Source of the DNA: Candidatus Chisholmbacteria bacterium
GTDB taxonomy: Bacteria > Patescibacteriota > Microgenomatia > UBA1400 > JACOWY01
Assembly (NCBI GenBank): GCA_016176555.1
Contig: JACOWY010000005.1
Location: 1-42,933, forward strand
Reading direction: 5' to 3'
Length of the DNA stretch: 42,933 nt
Shown here: piece after piece, positions 23,363-31,403 of the stretch
Numbering within the stretch: position 1 is the first letter of the stretch
Layout of the letters: each line of letters starts with the position of its first letter
Program-made: the position numbers and the translations under genes
The notes under the pieces: generated by a model
Databases searched by the model: none
What the model saw: only the letters and a program-made list of their open reading frames with translations
Told to the model about the DNA's origin: nothing

Positions 23363-25966
23363 ATGGCCAAAAGTAAGTTGTCACTTTTTCCTGCCACTGA
23401 ATCCAAATCCTTGTGGCTTATCCTCGCCGCGGGCCTAGTCCTCCGTATCATCCTTACCCCGTATCTTACCTATTTTCTCGATCTTTACACCTACATCGCC
23501 TGGAGCGATAGCCTAAGAGACGTCGGCTTCAGGGAGTTTCTTACTTCCAATTGGGTCGACTACCTCCCTGGCTACCCCTACATCCTCTTTCTTCTCGCCC
23601 ATATAAAGCAGACATTCGCCTTGACCACCGACCCCGCTCTGCGCCTTGTCTATAAGTTTCCCTCTATCCTCGCCGACATAGGTACCGCCTCCGTCATTTA
23701 TAAGTTAGTTTGGCACTTTACCAAGAAAAAACTCTCAATTTTCCCCGTAAAGCTTCGCCACGGGGCAAGTAATTTTCAATTTTCAACTGCCTTTATTGCC
23801 ACTGCTCTGTATCTCTTTAACCCCGCCATCTTTGCCAACTCCACTCTTTGGGGCCAGACAGACAGCTTCACCGCGCTCGCTGCCACCTTTGGGCTTTACG
23901 CCGTGTGGGTACTGTCATCGCCCATCGTCGCCGGCTTGAGCCTCGGCTTAGGCGCTCTCGTCAAACTCAATACCCTCCTCATCGTTCCGCTCCTGGTAGT
24001 GGGCTGGCTTAAAACCAAAAACTTCAAAAAAATTATCATCTTTGCCGTTACCACGGGCATAATTTTCGTCGCCGGCTTCATCCCCTTTAATAACCAACCC
24101 GAGCTTCTGCCGTTTATCGTCGATCGCATTGCCATCACCGCTAATCAATATCAATACACGTCGTTAAATGCCCTCAACTTTTGGTTTCTCCTCCACGGCT
24201 CCTGGCAAAAAGACACCCCCACCTTTGTCGGCCTCGAGCTTCACACCTGGGGTAATCTCCTTTTTCTCTTCGTCAGCGGGGTAGTCTTGTCTGCTTTGCT
24301 GCGTCGTCGCCTTACCCTCGAATCAGTCACCCAGACGGGAGCCTTAATTTTTCTTGCCGCCTTCCTCTTTCTCACCCGCATGCACGAACGTCATCTTTTA
24401 GCCGCTCTCCCATTTTTTCTTCTCACGGGAACGCTCACCACAAAATGGCGCTGGTATGTCAGTATTAGTCTTATTTATCTCGTTAACCTCATCTTTGGCT
24501 TTCAGCAAGGTCCCGGCAATCCTCATATCTTAAATCTTCCCAGCTGGCTGCCTCGGCTGACCAGCCTCGCCTCTCTCGGGCTATTTTTTGTTTTGTTGTC
24601 TAAGTTCGTTAAAGACATCGCCTGGCCCAAACTTCATCTGGATCTGCCCCGCCTTCCCACCTCTCCAAAAACACGCCTAATTATCATCATTCTTGTTCTC
24701 TCCCTCACCATTCGTCTCATTCGTCTCGGAATTCCGGCCACTTTCTATTTCGACGAAGTCTATCACGCCTTCACCGCCCAAGAAATGCTCAAAGGTAACC
24801 CCAAAGCTTGGGAATGGTGGCACACGCCTCCAGAAGGTGTTGCCTACGAGTGGACCCACCCGCCGCTCGCCAAGCAGTTTATGGTTTTGGGCATGACCAT
24901 TTTTGGCCCCACCGCCTTTGGTTGGCGCCTCTTTAGCACCCTCTTCGGCACCGCCAACATATTTTTGGTCTACTTGTTAACTAAAGAATTATTTTCTGCT
25001 AAAAGCTATAAGCTAAAAGCTATAAGCTCATTGCCGCTCCTAGCGGCCACTCTCTACTCTGTAGAGAGCTTGTCCTTTGTCCAAAGCCGCATCGGGATGA
25101 ATGACACCTACATGCTCTTTTTTGTCCTCCTCAACGTCCTGCTAACTTTAAAGCACAAATATCCTGCTGCGGCCTTAAGCCTCGGTTTGGCTCTCGCTAC
25201 CAAATGGTCAGCCATCTACATTCTGCCAGTATCGGCTCTAATATTTATCCAAAGCCACAAACCAAACTTCAAAAAGTATTTAGCCTTTGGCATTTGGCAT
25301 TTGCTCATTCCGGGAGTCATCTACTTAGTTGCCTATCTTCCATTCTTTCTCAATCACTCTTGGTCAACCTTTATCGAGCTGCAAAAACAAATGTACTGGT
25401 ATCACACGAGATTAGTCGCCACCCACGACTATAGTTCGCCTTGGTGGTCGTGGCCGCTGCTCCTTCGCCCAGTCTGGTACTACGTCGATTACGCTGAAAA
25501 TCAAATTGCCAATATCTACGCTCTCGGCAATCCCATTATTTTTTGGGGCGGCCTGGTAGCGGTCCTCTACGTTCTTGCAACACTGTTGAAAGGGATTCTC
25601 ATTAAAAGGAAATTTTCAATTTTCAATTTTGAGCTGGCGAAAAACGGCGGCCGAGGAGAACCGAGGCGTAGCCATTTTCAATTTTCAATTTTACTAGCTG
25701 GCTATCTTGCTTTCTTATTGCCCTGGGCTCTCTCGCCCCGCATTATGTTTCTCTACCACTATCTCCCCTCTATCCCATTCATGGTCATTCTTCTCTCTTG
25801 GTCGCTCACCCAACTCTGGCACTCGGGTGTGCTCGGTAAACGCTTAACTATTGGCTATTGGCTATTGGCTATTGGCATCTTTATCTTCTTCTATCCTCAC
25901 CTTACCGGTTTACCCGTGAATACCTCTTGGGCTCAAAACTTTTTCTGGCTCAAAAGTTGGAAGTAG
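23363..25966 (+). CDS. Large two-part GT-C glycosyltransferase (PMT-type C-terminal half)
   Basis: The 867-residue membrane protein has two halves. Residues 1-430 resemble a GT-C mannosyltransferase (IILTPYLTYFLDLYTYIAWSD, LPGYPYILFLL, HERHLLAALPFFLL). Residues 435-867 are a protein O-mannosyltransferase: PATFYFDEVYHAFTAQEMLKG with the catalytic DE, EWTHPPLAKQFMVLGM, SRIGMNDTYMLFF, LALATKWSAIY and the PMT C-terminal module with WPLLLRPVWYYVD. A single chain with two catalytic units suggests successive sugar transfers. Repeat-derived residues occur at three sites: after LSIFPV, around SYKLKAISS, and at KNGGRGEPRRSHFQF. The start ATG 23363 has no clear ribosome binding site. Confidence 0.85.
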   Translation: MAKSKLSLFPATESKSLWLILAAGLVLRIILTPYLTYFLDLYTYIAWSDSLRDVGFREFLTSNWVDYLPGYPYILFLLAHIKQTFALTTDPALRLVYKFPSILADIGTASVIYKLVWHFTKKKLSIFPVKLRHGASNFQFSTAFIATALYLFNPAIFANSTLWGQTDSFTALAATFGLYAVWVLSSPIVAGLSLGLGALVKLNTLLIVPLLVVGWLKTKNFKKIIIFAVTTGIIFVAGFIPFNNQPELLPFIVDRIAITANQYQYTSLNALNFWFLLHGSWQKDTPTFVGLELHTWGNLLFLFVSGVVLSALLRRRLTLESVTQTGALIFLAAFLFLTRMHERHLLAALPFFLLTGTLTTKWRWYVSISLIYLVNLIFGFQQGPGNPHILNLPSWLPRLTSLASLGLFFVLLSKFVKDIAWPKLHLDLPRLPTSPKTRLIIIILVLSLTIRLIRLGIPATFYFDEVYHAFTAQEMLKGNPKAWEWWHTPPEGVAYEWTHPPLAKQFMVLGMTIFGPTAFGWRLFSTLFGTANIFLVYLLTKELFSAKSYKLKAISSLPLLAATLYSVESLSFVQSRIGMNDTYMLFFVLLNVLLTLKHKYPAAALSLGLALATKWSAIYILPVSALIFIQSHKPNFKKYLAFGIWHLLIPGVIYLVAYLPFFLNHSWSTFIELQKQMYWYHTRLVATHDYSSPWWSWPLLLRPVWYYVDYAENQIANIYALGNPIIFWGGLVAVLYVLATLLKGILIKRKFSIFNFELAKNGGRGEPRRSHFQFSILLAGYLAFLLPWALSPRIMFLYHYLPSIPFMVILLSWSLTQLWHSGVLGKRLTIGYWLLAIGIFIFFYPHLTGLPVNTSWAQNFFWLKSWK
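23734..23781. repeat. CCCCGT/ACGGGG palindrome with AT flanks inside the glycosyltransferase gene
   Basis: CCCCGT (23743-23748) and ACGGGG (23760-23765) enclose 11 bases. Short CAATTTT-type repeats lie on both sides. It is the only member of this palindrome family in the window located inside an intact reading frame. Confidence 0.65.
25612..25695. repeat. CAATTTTCAATTTT repeat with GC-rich core inside the glycosyltransferase gene
   Basis: Copies of TTTTCAATTTTCAATTTT on each side enclose CGGCGGCCGAGGAGAACCG. The unit adds about 25 residues in a loop before the membrane segment AGYLAFLLPWAL. The GC-rich part shares GAGGCGTAGC with the tatD insertion. Confidence 0.65.
25848..25878 (+). repeat. 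Tandem CTATTGG heptamer repeat
   Basis: Four copies of CTATTGG follow one another. Seven bases is not a multiple of three, so changes in copy number would shift the frame of the last membrane segment of the glycosyltransferase. Confidence 0.7.
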
Positions 25967-26002
25967 ATTGTTCTGAATGACAAAATCAACCTATGGTAAT
26001 CG

Positions 26003-26088
26003 GTCATCCTGAGCGTTAGCGAAGGATCTCTTAATAACCTTATGTAGTCTTGTAGAGATCCTTCGGTCGTACCTCCCTCAGGATGACA
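26003..26088. repeat. GTCATCCTGAGC/GAAGGATCTC inverted repeat
   Basis: CATCCTGAGCGTTAGCGAAG and GATCTC at the left are mirrored by GAGATCCTTCG and CAGGATGAC at the right. It lies between the convergent ends of the glycosyltransferase gene (25966) and the surface protein gene (26135). Nothing else is seen in this 168-base gap. Confidence 0.75.
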
Positions 26089-26134
26089 CCACCGAAACAA
26101 GAAGTAAGTAATTTTGTAACTCGAGTCAGACAAA

Positions 26135-27043
26135 CTAGAGTAGAAGCACTAAAACTCCCAAAAGCACAGTCACGATTCCTGCTCCCAAAAGCCCCACCGT
26201 CGGTCCACTCACCCCAGCTTCAGGCAAATTATCTCCACTCGTTGGCTGCGACACTCTTGGGGCAGCAGAAGGCGTTGGTGTCGGCGATGCGCCACCAAGA
26301 TCACACGTGCAGTCCCCATCGTTGGGGCACAGCGAATTGACACACGAACCACTGACACACACCAGCGCCCCTACGCAATCGTTATCTACCGTGCAACTCC
26401 CTTGACACGCCGTGGCCGTCGGCGACGGTGATGGCGATGGCGAAGCCGTTGGACTTGGCGACGGTGAAGGGCTGGGGGAAGCAGAAGGTGAAGGTGAAGC
26501 GCAGCTTAATAAGGACTCTTCAATCGAAGCTACCAACTCATTTTTCTTCTTCTCTTTCTCAAAAACCCTGATTCTCACCTTTTTTACTCCAGCAGGAGGC
26601 AGAGGTTGATAAGTAAAAGTAAACGTGCCCTTTTCTTCGTCTGGGTGATCAAAATTTTGCTCATTATCCCAACCACTACTTGTCTCAGAAAAATCGGCAG
26701 TTACCGTAAAACTCTCCCGCTCCGGCACAGTCACTGTAAACCCATTACAAATTTGGGCTATTGGCCAAGGTTCTTCTTTCGCCGGAGCCGGAGCAGGTGC
26801 CGTCGGCGCCACCGGCTCTGGCCCAATTTCTTGAAGTCTTAACGCCGTGATAATCGCCACCGTCCCCAATAACAATACTGCCAACACCACGCCCACAATC
26901 AGGAGCGTCCGCCGTTTTTTCCCGCCGCCATTGCCCACATCACTCGAAGTAAAAGACGTTCCTGCCGTCGCTTCCGGGATTGGGCTGGGAGGAGGTGGTG
27001 GACTAGAAGGTAATGGTGGTGGAGCAATAGGTGGAGTACTCAT
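26135..27043 (-). CDS. Membrane-anchored surface protein with Cys-rich module and LPEAG tail (302 aa)
   Basis: Modules in order: a Pro-rich cytoplasmic start (1-30), a membrane helix (about 43-66), the linker ALRLQEIGPEPVAPTAPAPAPAKE, a beta-domain with a W (about 95-165), a Ser-Pro repeat tract, a Cys-rich module (CQGSCTVDNDC..C..C..C..CTC) and the C-terminus LPEAGVSGPTVGLLGAGIVTVLLGVLVLLL, written here as separate parts: LPEAG plus a hydrophobic helix. The tail resembles an LPxTG-type sorting signal without the usual basic end. Function unknown; probably displayed outside the cell. The next gene upstream (27087-27671) is a paralogue. Confidence 0.75.
   Translation of the reverse strand: MSTPPIAPPPLPSSPPPPPSPIPEATAGTSFTSSDVGNGGGKKRRTLLIVGVVLAVLLLGTVAIITALRLQEIGPEPVAPTAPAPAPAKEEPWPIAQICNGFTVTVPERESFTVTADFSETSSGWDNEQNFDHPDEEKGTFTFTYQPLPPAGVKKVRIRVFEKEKKKNELVASIEESLLSCASPSPSASPSPSPSPSPTASPSPSPSPTATACQGSCTVDNDCVGALVCVSGSCVNSLCPNDGDCTCDLGGASPTPTPSAAPRVSQPTSGDNLPEAGVSGPTVGLLGAGIVTVLLGVLVLLL
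26412..26500. repeat. Ser-Pro coding low-complexity repeat (first copy)
   Basis: Variants of GGCGACGGTGATGGCGATGG on the + strand encode alternating Ser-Pro/Ala on the minus strand. Such repeats can vary in length by slippage. Confidence 0.75.
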
Positions 27044-27086
27044 AGGTAAAAGGTGCCATGTCTATCACGGCTACTTTCTAAAAAAT

Positions 27087-27671
27087 CTACAACAGCAGTA
27101 CCAATATTCCGAGTAACACCGTTGTCAACCCTGCACTCAAAAGCCCCAAAGTCGGCAAACTCACTCCCGCTTCAGGCAGCTCCACCGTTTCCACCGTCTC
27201 CGGCGTCGGCTGAGGCCCACCCACCGCACAAGTGCAATCTCGCTCGCTCGGGCAGCTAGCATTCACACATACTCCGTTTGAGCAGATGAGGCTGCCAGCG
27301 CAGTCGGCATCCACTACACAATTGTTGTAGCAACCAGTGGGCGGAGAAGGCGAAGGAGTCGGAGTCGGCGTTGGTGAAGCCGATGGCGAAGGTGACGGAG
27401 ACGGAGAAGGAGACGGCGAAGGCGAGGCGGATGGGCTAGGTGATGGTGACGGTTTTGCCGATGGCGAAGGCGAAGGTGACGGAGACGGGCTCGCCTCAAC
27501 CGTAAACACCAACGTACAGACTGATTCCTTTGCCGGCGCCGGCGCCGGCGCAGTCGGCGCCACCGGTTCTGGCCCAATTTGTTGCAGCCTCAATGCCGTC
27601 ACCACCGCCACCACTGCCAATACCAGTGTAGCGATCGACAGTAAAACAACTAGCGCTGTTTTATTTTTCAT
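27087..27671 (-). CDS. Membrane-anchored surface protein with Cys-rich module and LPEAG tail (194 aa)
   Basis: It has one N-terminal membrane helix (about 6-28), then ALRLQQIGPEPVAPTAPAPA, almost identical to the linker in the 302-residue paralogue. A long Ser-Pro tract (about 58-112), a Cys-rich module (CYNNCVVDADCAGSLICSNG, then CVNASCP and CTC) and the C-terminal LPEAGVS plus hydrophobic helix follow. It lacks the extra beta-domain of the paralogue. Probably a stalk-like surface protein. The gene pair arose by duplication. Confidence 0.75.
   Translation of the reverse strand: MKNKTALVVLLSIATLVLAVVAVVTALRLQQIGPEPVAPTAPAPAPAKESVCTLVFTVEASPSPSPSPSPSAKPSPSPSPSASPSPSPSPSPSPSPSASPTPTPTPSPSPPTGCYNNCVVDADCAGSLICSNGVCVNASCPSERDCTCAVGGPQPTPETVETVELPEAGVSLPTLGLLSAGLTTVLLGILVLLL
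27340..27495. repeat. Ser-Pro coding low-complexity repeat (second copy)
   Basis: About 155 bases of GGCGAAGG/GACGGAGA-type hexamer variants encode a run of Ser-Pro pairs on the minus strand. Confidence 0.8.
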
Positions 27672-27679
27672 GAAAGTTT

Positions 27680-28666
27680 CTAATCACTTTTACCCCACTC
27701 AGTACAACGTGACTTTGAACTATCAGTGCACACCCGACACTGCACTTGCCAGCCTCCTGCCTTATCAATCATTATTTTTGCCGTGGCTTTCGCCTTGTTG
27801 TCGCTCCGCGTGCCCGCTACTTTGGTGTAAGCACCACTACCCACTTTGTAGCGGAACTCATACGCTGGATCAGCCGCCGAAAATTCTGCCTCACACGTAA
27901 ACGTCACTTCCTGGTTAAGTTTAGGGTGATCGACATTTTTACCCAAGCCCTCGCACTCCAGCTTCTCTTTTTTCTTTTTCTCACCTGGCTTATCAGTTTC
28001 AGTTACTTCCCGGTTACCCCCCGGCCCGCTACACGATGGGTCACACAAGCTCACCGCCTGCCACCCACCATTTTTATCTGTCGACCGTCTTCTATCCACT
28101 TGGGCGCAGGGGCTACTACTCGTACCGAAGGAAAAACTCGGACTTTCACCTACCCCGGACTCACATTTTCTGTCTGCACTGCAGCGGTCGCAACTAAAGA
28201 AGATATAATCCCAGCCGCTCTCTTGAATAATATTGTTCTTATCCACTTCGTCCCCGCCTGCTTTCTGTTTTTCCTCCCAAGAGTGCGAAGCATCCGCCGT
28301 CGGCACTACCTTACCTTCCTCATTCACAAACACCGCTAGGCCATCCCCCTTTGCATCGGTAATGGGTGCGTCTTTATATTCTTCTGTCTTTTTTAATTCT
28401 TTATTCCGGTCTTTTATACTGTCTTGCTCTTTGTCCCAATTTTTATCACTTCTTGTTGTCTGGTTTTCACCTGGCTTGGGCGGCGCATCCGGGTGATGCC
28501 CTCCCGGAATTTTGGCACACCAGGACTTTAGATGATCGTCAGGTTCGTTGACGCACTCCATCGCCCAAGCTTTAGTGGCCAAGATACCGAAAGCGACACT
28601 CATCGCCACTACACTCAAAACCGCCATACCCTTCCTGATGATTGCTAGAGAGAAATGTTCTTGCAT
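27680..28666 (-). CDS. Secreted Cys-containing protein, 328 aa
   Basis: A signal peptide is clear (about 1-35: basic MQEHFSLAIIRKG, then hydrophobic, ending AWA). The mature part begins MECVNEPDDHLKSWCAKIPGG and is charged and flexible to about residue 115. A Cys-rich region follows (FFSCDRCSADRKCES, CDPSCSGPGG), then an Ig-like beta domain (LNQEVTFTCEAEFSAADPAYEFRYKVG) with a conserved pair of cysteines and CRVCTDSS near the end. No membrane anchor is seen at the C-terminus. Family unknown. It is 8 bases after the upstream gene, in the same operon. Confidence 0.7.
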   Translation of the reverse strand: MQEHFSLAIIRKGMAVLSVVAMSVAFGILATKAWAMECVNEPDDHLKSWCAKIPGGHHPDAPPKPGENQTTRSDKNWDKEQDSIKDRNKELKKTEEYKDAPITDAKGDGLAVFVNEEGKVVPTADASHSWEEKQKAGGDEVDKNNIIQESGWDYIFFSCDRCSADRKCESGVGESPSFSFGTSSSPCAQVDRRRSTDKNGGWQAVSLCDPSCSGPGGNREVTETDKPGEKKKKEKLECEGLGKNVDHPKLNQEVTFTCEAEFSAADPAYEFRYKVGSGAYTKVAGTRSDNKAKATAKIMIDKAGGWQVQCRVCTDSSKSRCTEWGKSD

Positions 28667-28674
28667 AACACCAC

Positions 28675-29625
28675 TTATTCGCTCGTCAGAGTAGTGCTCA
28701 CCTTAACCACAATTGACTGCGGCATATCTTCCTCCTCGGGCGAGTCATAGGAAATAATTAGCCAATCAAATGCCATGATAGTGGGATCGTCATAGTAAGC
28801 TGTGAAATAACTCACGGTACCTTCTGGCTCACTCGTCAGCGCCATCTCGCCCAACAATATATATTCACTCTCTCCTAATAATTTGTACTCGCTCCCCCTT
28901 TGGATCCATAACTTCGGCACCGTCTCGCTCTCACTAGTCAACCCGGTGACTCGCGAGAATACAAAAACGAGTCCTTCTTCCGGATCGTACTTGAAGTAAG
29001 CCGAGCCCGAGACACCACTGTCTGGTTCAGCCATAGTCACTGCTTTAATAGACAAATCCACTGGTGCAGTCGGATCTTGAGATACGTACTTTTGCACTAA
29101 GTATTGGTACATATCGGGCATAATCTCCTTATTGTCAATCACCCCACTGGCTTGGAGTGCCGGAGCCCGCGTTTCTGTTGTCTCTTGTGGTGAACTCAAC
29201 CTCGTCACCCCCACTCCTATCCCTCCCCCGATCACCAACATTAAAGCCACTAAACCGACGACTTTCAGTGCTTTCGAGCCTTTTTTAACATGCTCTTGTG
29301 GTGCTTGAGGTGCCTCTACTTCAGGAGGGACCTGAGCCTCATCTTTGCTATCACTAGGGTCAGGCCCACTCGCCATTAACGTCGTTTTTGTCTCCGCTGG
29401 TTTGGCTGCTTTTGCCGGCTCTTCTTCCTTTAGTAAAGCCTCAGCTTTAGCCTTGGCCGCTTCCAGTTCCGAAGGTGTGGGTGCCTGAGTAGAATAGGGA
29501 GACGTCGTAGTTTGAGGTTCACTCGGAATTTCTGTCTGGGGGGTAGCCGAAGATTCTTGTGGGGAAGAACCGGCAGTAGTCGCAGGTGATTTTTGGGTAT
29601 CTGTTGAAGTAGGCGAGTCGGTCAT
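28675..29625 (-). CDS. Single-pass membrane protein with long disordered N-terminus, anti-sigma (RskA)-like ectodomain
   Basis: The start is ATG 29625 (MTDSPTSTDTQ). Residues 1-115 are Ser/Thr/Pro/Glu-rich and disordered. A membrane helix follows (about 120-140, VVGLVALMLVIGGGIGVGV). The outer domain has PDSGVSGSAYFKYDPEEGLVFVF and PKLWIQRGSEYKLLG, ending SIVVKVSTT. The run of a plain value strand, a K/Q-LW-x-x motif and a closing VV-V strand resembles the C-terminal domain of anti-sigma-K factors. No sigma factor lies nearby, so this link is tentative. The gene lies between the Fn3 protein and the secreted protein. Confidence 0.65.
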   Translation of the reverse strand: MTDSPTSTDTQKSPATTAGSSPQESSATPQTEIPSEPQTTTSPYSTQAPTPSELEAAKAKAEALLKEEEPAKAAKPAETKTTLMASGPDPSDSKDEAQVPPEVEAPQAPQEHVKKGSKALKVVGLVALMLVIGGGIGVGVTRLSSPQETTETRAPALQASGVIDNKEIMPDMYQYLVQKYVSQDPTAPVDLSIKAVTMAEPDSGVSGSAYFKYDPEEGLVFVFSRVTGLTSESETVPKLWIQRGSEYKLLGESEYILLGEMALTSEPEGTVSYFTAYYDDPTIMAFDWLIISYDSPEEEDMPQSIVVKVSTTLTSE

Positions 29626-29662
29626 GGGCAACACCAATAATTCGGACCATCATCTGAGTGTT

Positions 29663-31069
29663 TTAAACTTTGAGTCTCAATTGCCAAAACACTCCCGCAC
29701 CAAAGAGGCCCAGACCCAGTATGAAGAGGGCTAAGGTTGGTGTCAAGTTTCCCGCCACCGGCACCCCGCTCGCCGTTGAAGGTTGCGACACTCGTGCTGA
29801 ATCAGTCGCCGTCGGCGCAGGTGAAGGCGAGGGGCTGGCCGTCGCCGATGGCGTTGCTTCAAATGCCGGCAAACTCGAATTCCCCTCTGCCGCCAGCACT
29901 ACAAAAGACCGCGACAATCTTTGCAAAATCCCGTTCTCGTCAGTATAGGACACCGTCACCGTATGCTCTCCCGCAGTCAGGTCCGCTGGCGGCGACCATT
30001 GCCAAAAACCATCATTTCCCACTTCAATGGTATCCGTGTATGGCGTCGGCGACTCCACCGTAATCGTCAAGGTGACGTTTTTGGGGCTGGTGCCAAATAT
30101 TTCTGGCCTGGTAGTCGCTACTTGTTCGCCTTCCGCCTCAGGATTAACTATGCCTAGCTCATAAGACGAACTAGCTTCTTGAGCTGGCCCCAAAGACTGC
30201 AACGAAAACTTACTTTGCTCCAAAGTAGCCTCCGCAGTCTCACTGGTATCACCATCCAGTTCCGCTCCAGGGGGCACGCTAGTTTCCTCCTGATCTCCAC
30301 CCCCGCTTGAGCCGCGGAAATCCAAGGTTTGTCCCATAGTTATCGGCGGCACCGGCGCATCGTTAGCCGTGGTCGTCACCGCCGTCGCTGTTTGCCCTTG
30401 GCCATCTTGCACAAACAATTCCACCAAAGTTGCTTGGCGGTCGTAGTCAACATATTGAGCTAAATCTCGTGTTCTCGCCGTCGACAATGACACCGCCCAG
30501 TTGCCTTCAGCCTTAGCCAGAGCCGACAGCGGAGTTGAATTAGGCAAAGTCACATACACTAGCGCCCCCGAAGCTGGGCCACCTTGAGAAGTTTGGATCG
30601 TGCCGTAGACAGTATCAGCTGGCGGCGGCGTCCCCAACACCGCTGGCGTTTGCACCGAATAAGCTTGGCCGCCATTATCGAACAACACTCGTTGTGCCCC
30701 CGACCCTAGCTTAAAGTAATAGGTCGTCTCCGGCTTAAGCCGAGTCATAGTCACGTGATGCGTCAGATACGAGCCCACCGATCCCGACAACTGATCTCGA
30801 TCATCACTCACCGTTTGATCTAAGCTTCCCGCCGCCGTCCCATAACGCACAAAGCCCACCGTGACTTGGTCAGTAATCCAAGACACCGAAAACGAATTTT
30901 CCGAAATATTGGTAATTTTTATTTCTTTGGGTGTTTCCTCCGCTGCCGCCCGGGGAATGAGCGTCGCCCGTCCCACCAAAAATAAACCCGTCCCCAAGCC
31001 CGCAATCAAAAGCAGTAAGCCCAACAACGTGGGTATTCGTTTAGATAGAAGGTTGCTAAATACTGCCAC
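29663..31069 (-). CDS. Membrane-anchored fibronectin-III-type surface protein
   Basis: The start is taken as GTG 31069, overlapping the previous gene by 14 bases; an upstream in-frame codon at 31153 would run far into that gene. A membrane anchor (about 11-33) leads to an Fn3-like domain (ITNISENSFSVSWITDQVTVGFVRYG ... LKPETTYYFKLG, written here as landmarks) and a carboxypeptidase-regulatory-like domain (TVYGTIQTSQGGPASGALVYV). Next come a bacterial Ig-like domain and a Ser/Pro-rich linker. The C-terminus, GVPVAGN plus a hydrophobic helix and RLKV, resembles the LPEAG tails of the neighbouring proteins. Linked to the pilus genes upstream. Confidence 0.75.
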   Translation of the reverse strand: MAVFSNLLSKRIPTLLGLLLLIAGLGTGLFLVGRATLIPRAAAEETPKEIKITNISENSFSVSWITDQVTVGFVRYGTAAGSLDQTVSDDRDQLSGSVGSYLTHHVTMTRLKPETTYYFKLGSGAQRVLFDNGGQAYSVQTPAVLGTPPPADTVYGTIQTSQGGPASGALVYVTLPNSTPLSALAKAEGNWAVSLSTARTRDLAQYVDYDRQATLVELFVQDGQGQTATAVTTTANDAPVPPITMGQTLDFRGSSGGGDQEETSVPPGAELDGDTSETAEATLEQSKFSLQSLGPAQEASSSYELGIVNPEAEGEQVATTRPEIFGTSPKNVTLTITVESPTPYTDTIEVGNDGFWQWSPPADLTAGEHTVTVSYTDENGILQRLSRSFVVLAAEGNSSLPAFEATPSATASPSPSPAPTATDSARVSQPSTASGVPVAGNLTPTLALFILGLGLFGAGVFWQLRLKV

Positions 31070-31403
31070 TGGTGGTTGCCTCCTCCGTGTCAGAAGTTGT
31101 ATCGATAGTAACACTTCCGCTTGCCTCAGGAGCCTCAACAGGCGCCAGCTCAATCGGCGTTACCTCTAGCGCATTAAGTTCAGCTGACTCAATGTGCAGT
31201 CGCCCCCGAATGAGCTCTAGCGCCTCTTGGTCCAAGCTTTCTTTTATGGGCTCCTGTTCCTCAGCTGATACCTCAATCTCCGCAGGTCTGGCCAAACTCC
31301 GAAACACTTCAAAACCTACCCATGCCAACACCGTGATCGTCGTAAATATCGCCAGGTAAAGATAAGAAACGGACAAATGATCAACATCAAGAGGCTGCTT
31401 CAT
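31056..31403 (-). CDS. Small membrane-anchored protein in pilus operon, 115 aa
   Basis: The protein has one membrane helix (about 14-35, YLYLAIFTTITVLAWVGFEVF) and an acidic, extended outer tail with EVSAEEQEPIKESLDQEALE and ESAELNALEV. The C-terminus is Thr/Ser/Glu-rich. It occupies the place where pilP stands in pilMNOP operons, and its N-terminal anchor and disordered tail would suit a PilP-like partner of PilO, but no PilP beta-domain is seen. The ATG overlaps the pilO stop. Confidence 0.65.
   Translation of the reverse strand: MKQPLDVDHLSVSYLYLAIFTTITVLAWVGFEVFRSLARPAEIEVSAEEQEPIKESLDQEALELIRGRLHIESAELNALEVTPIELAPVEAPEASGSVTIDTTSDTEEATTSGSI

Noticed and set aside
31070-31153. Upstream start of the Fn3 protein
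   Set aside because: It would overlap the preceding gene by nearly 100 bases and place an unneeded basic stretch before the membrane anchor.
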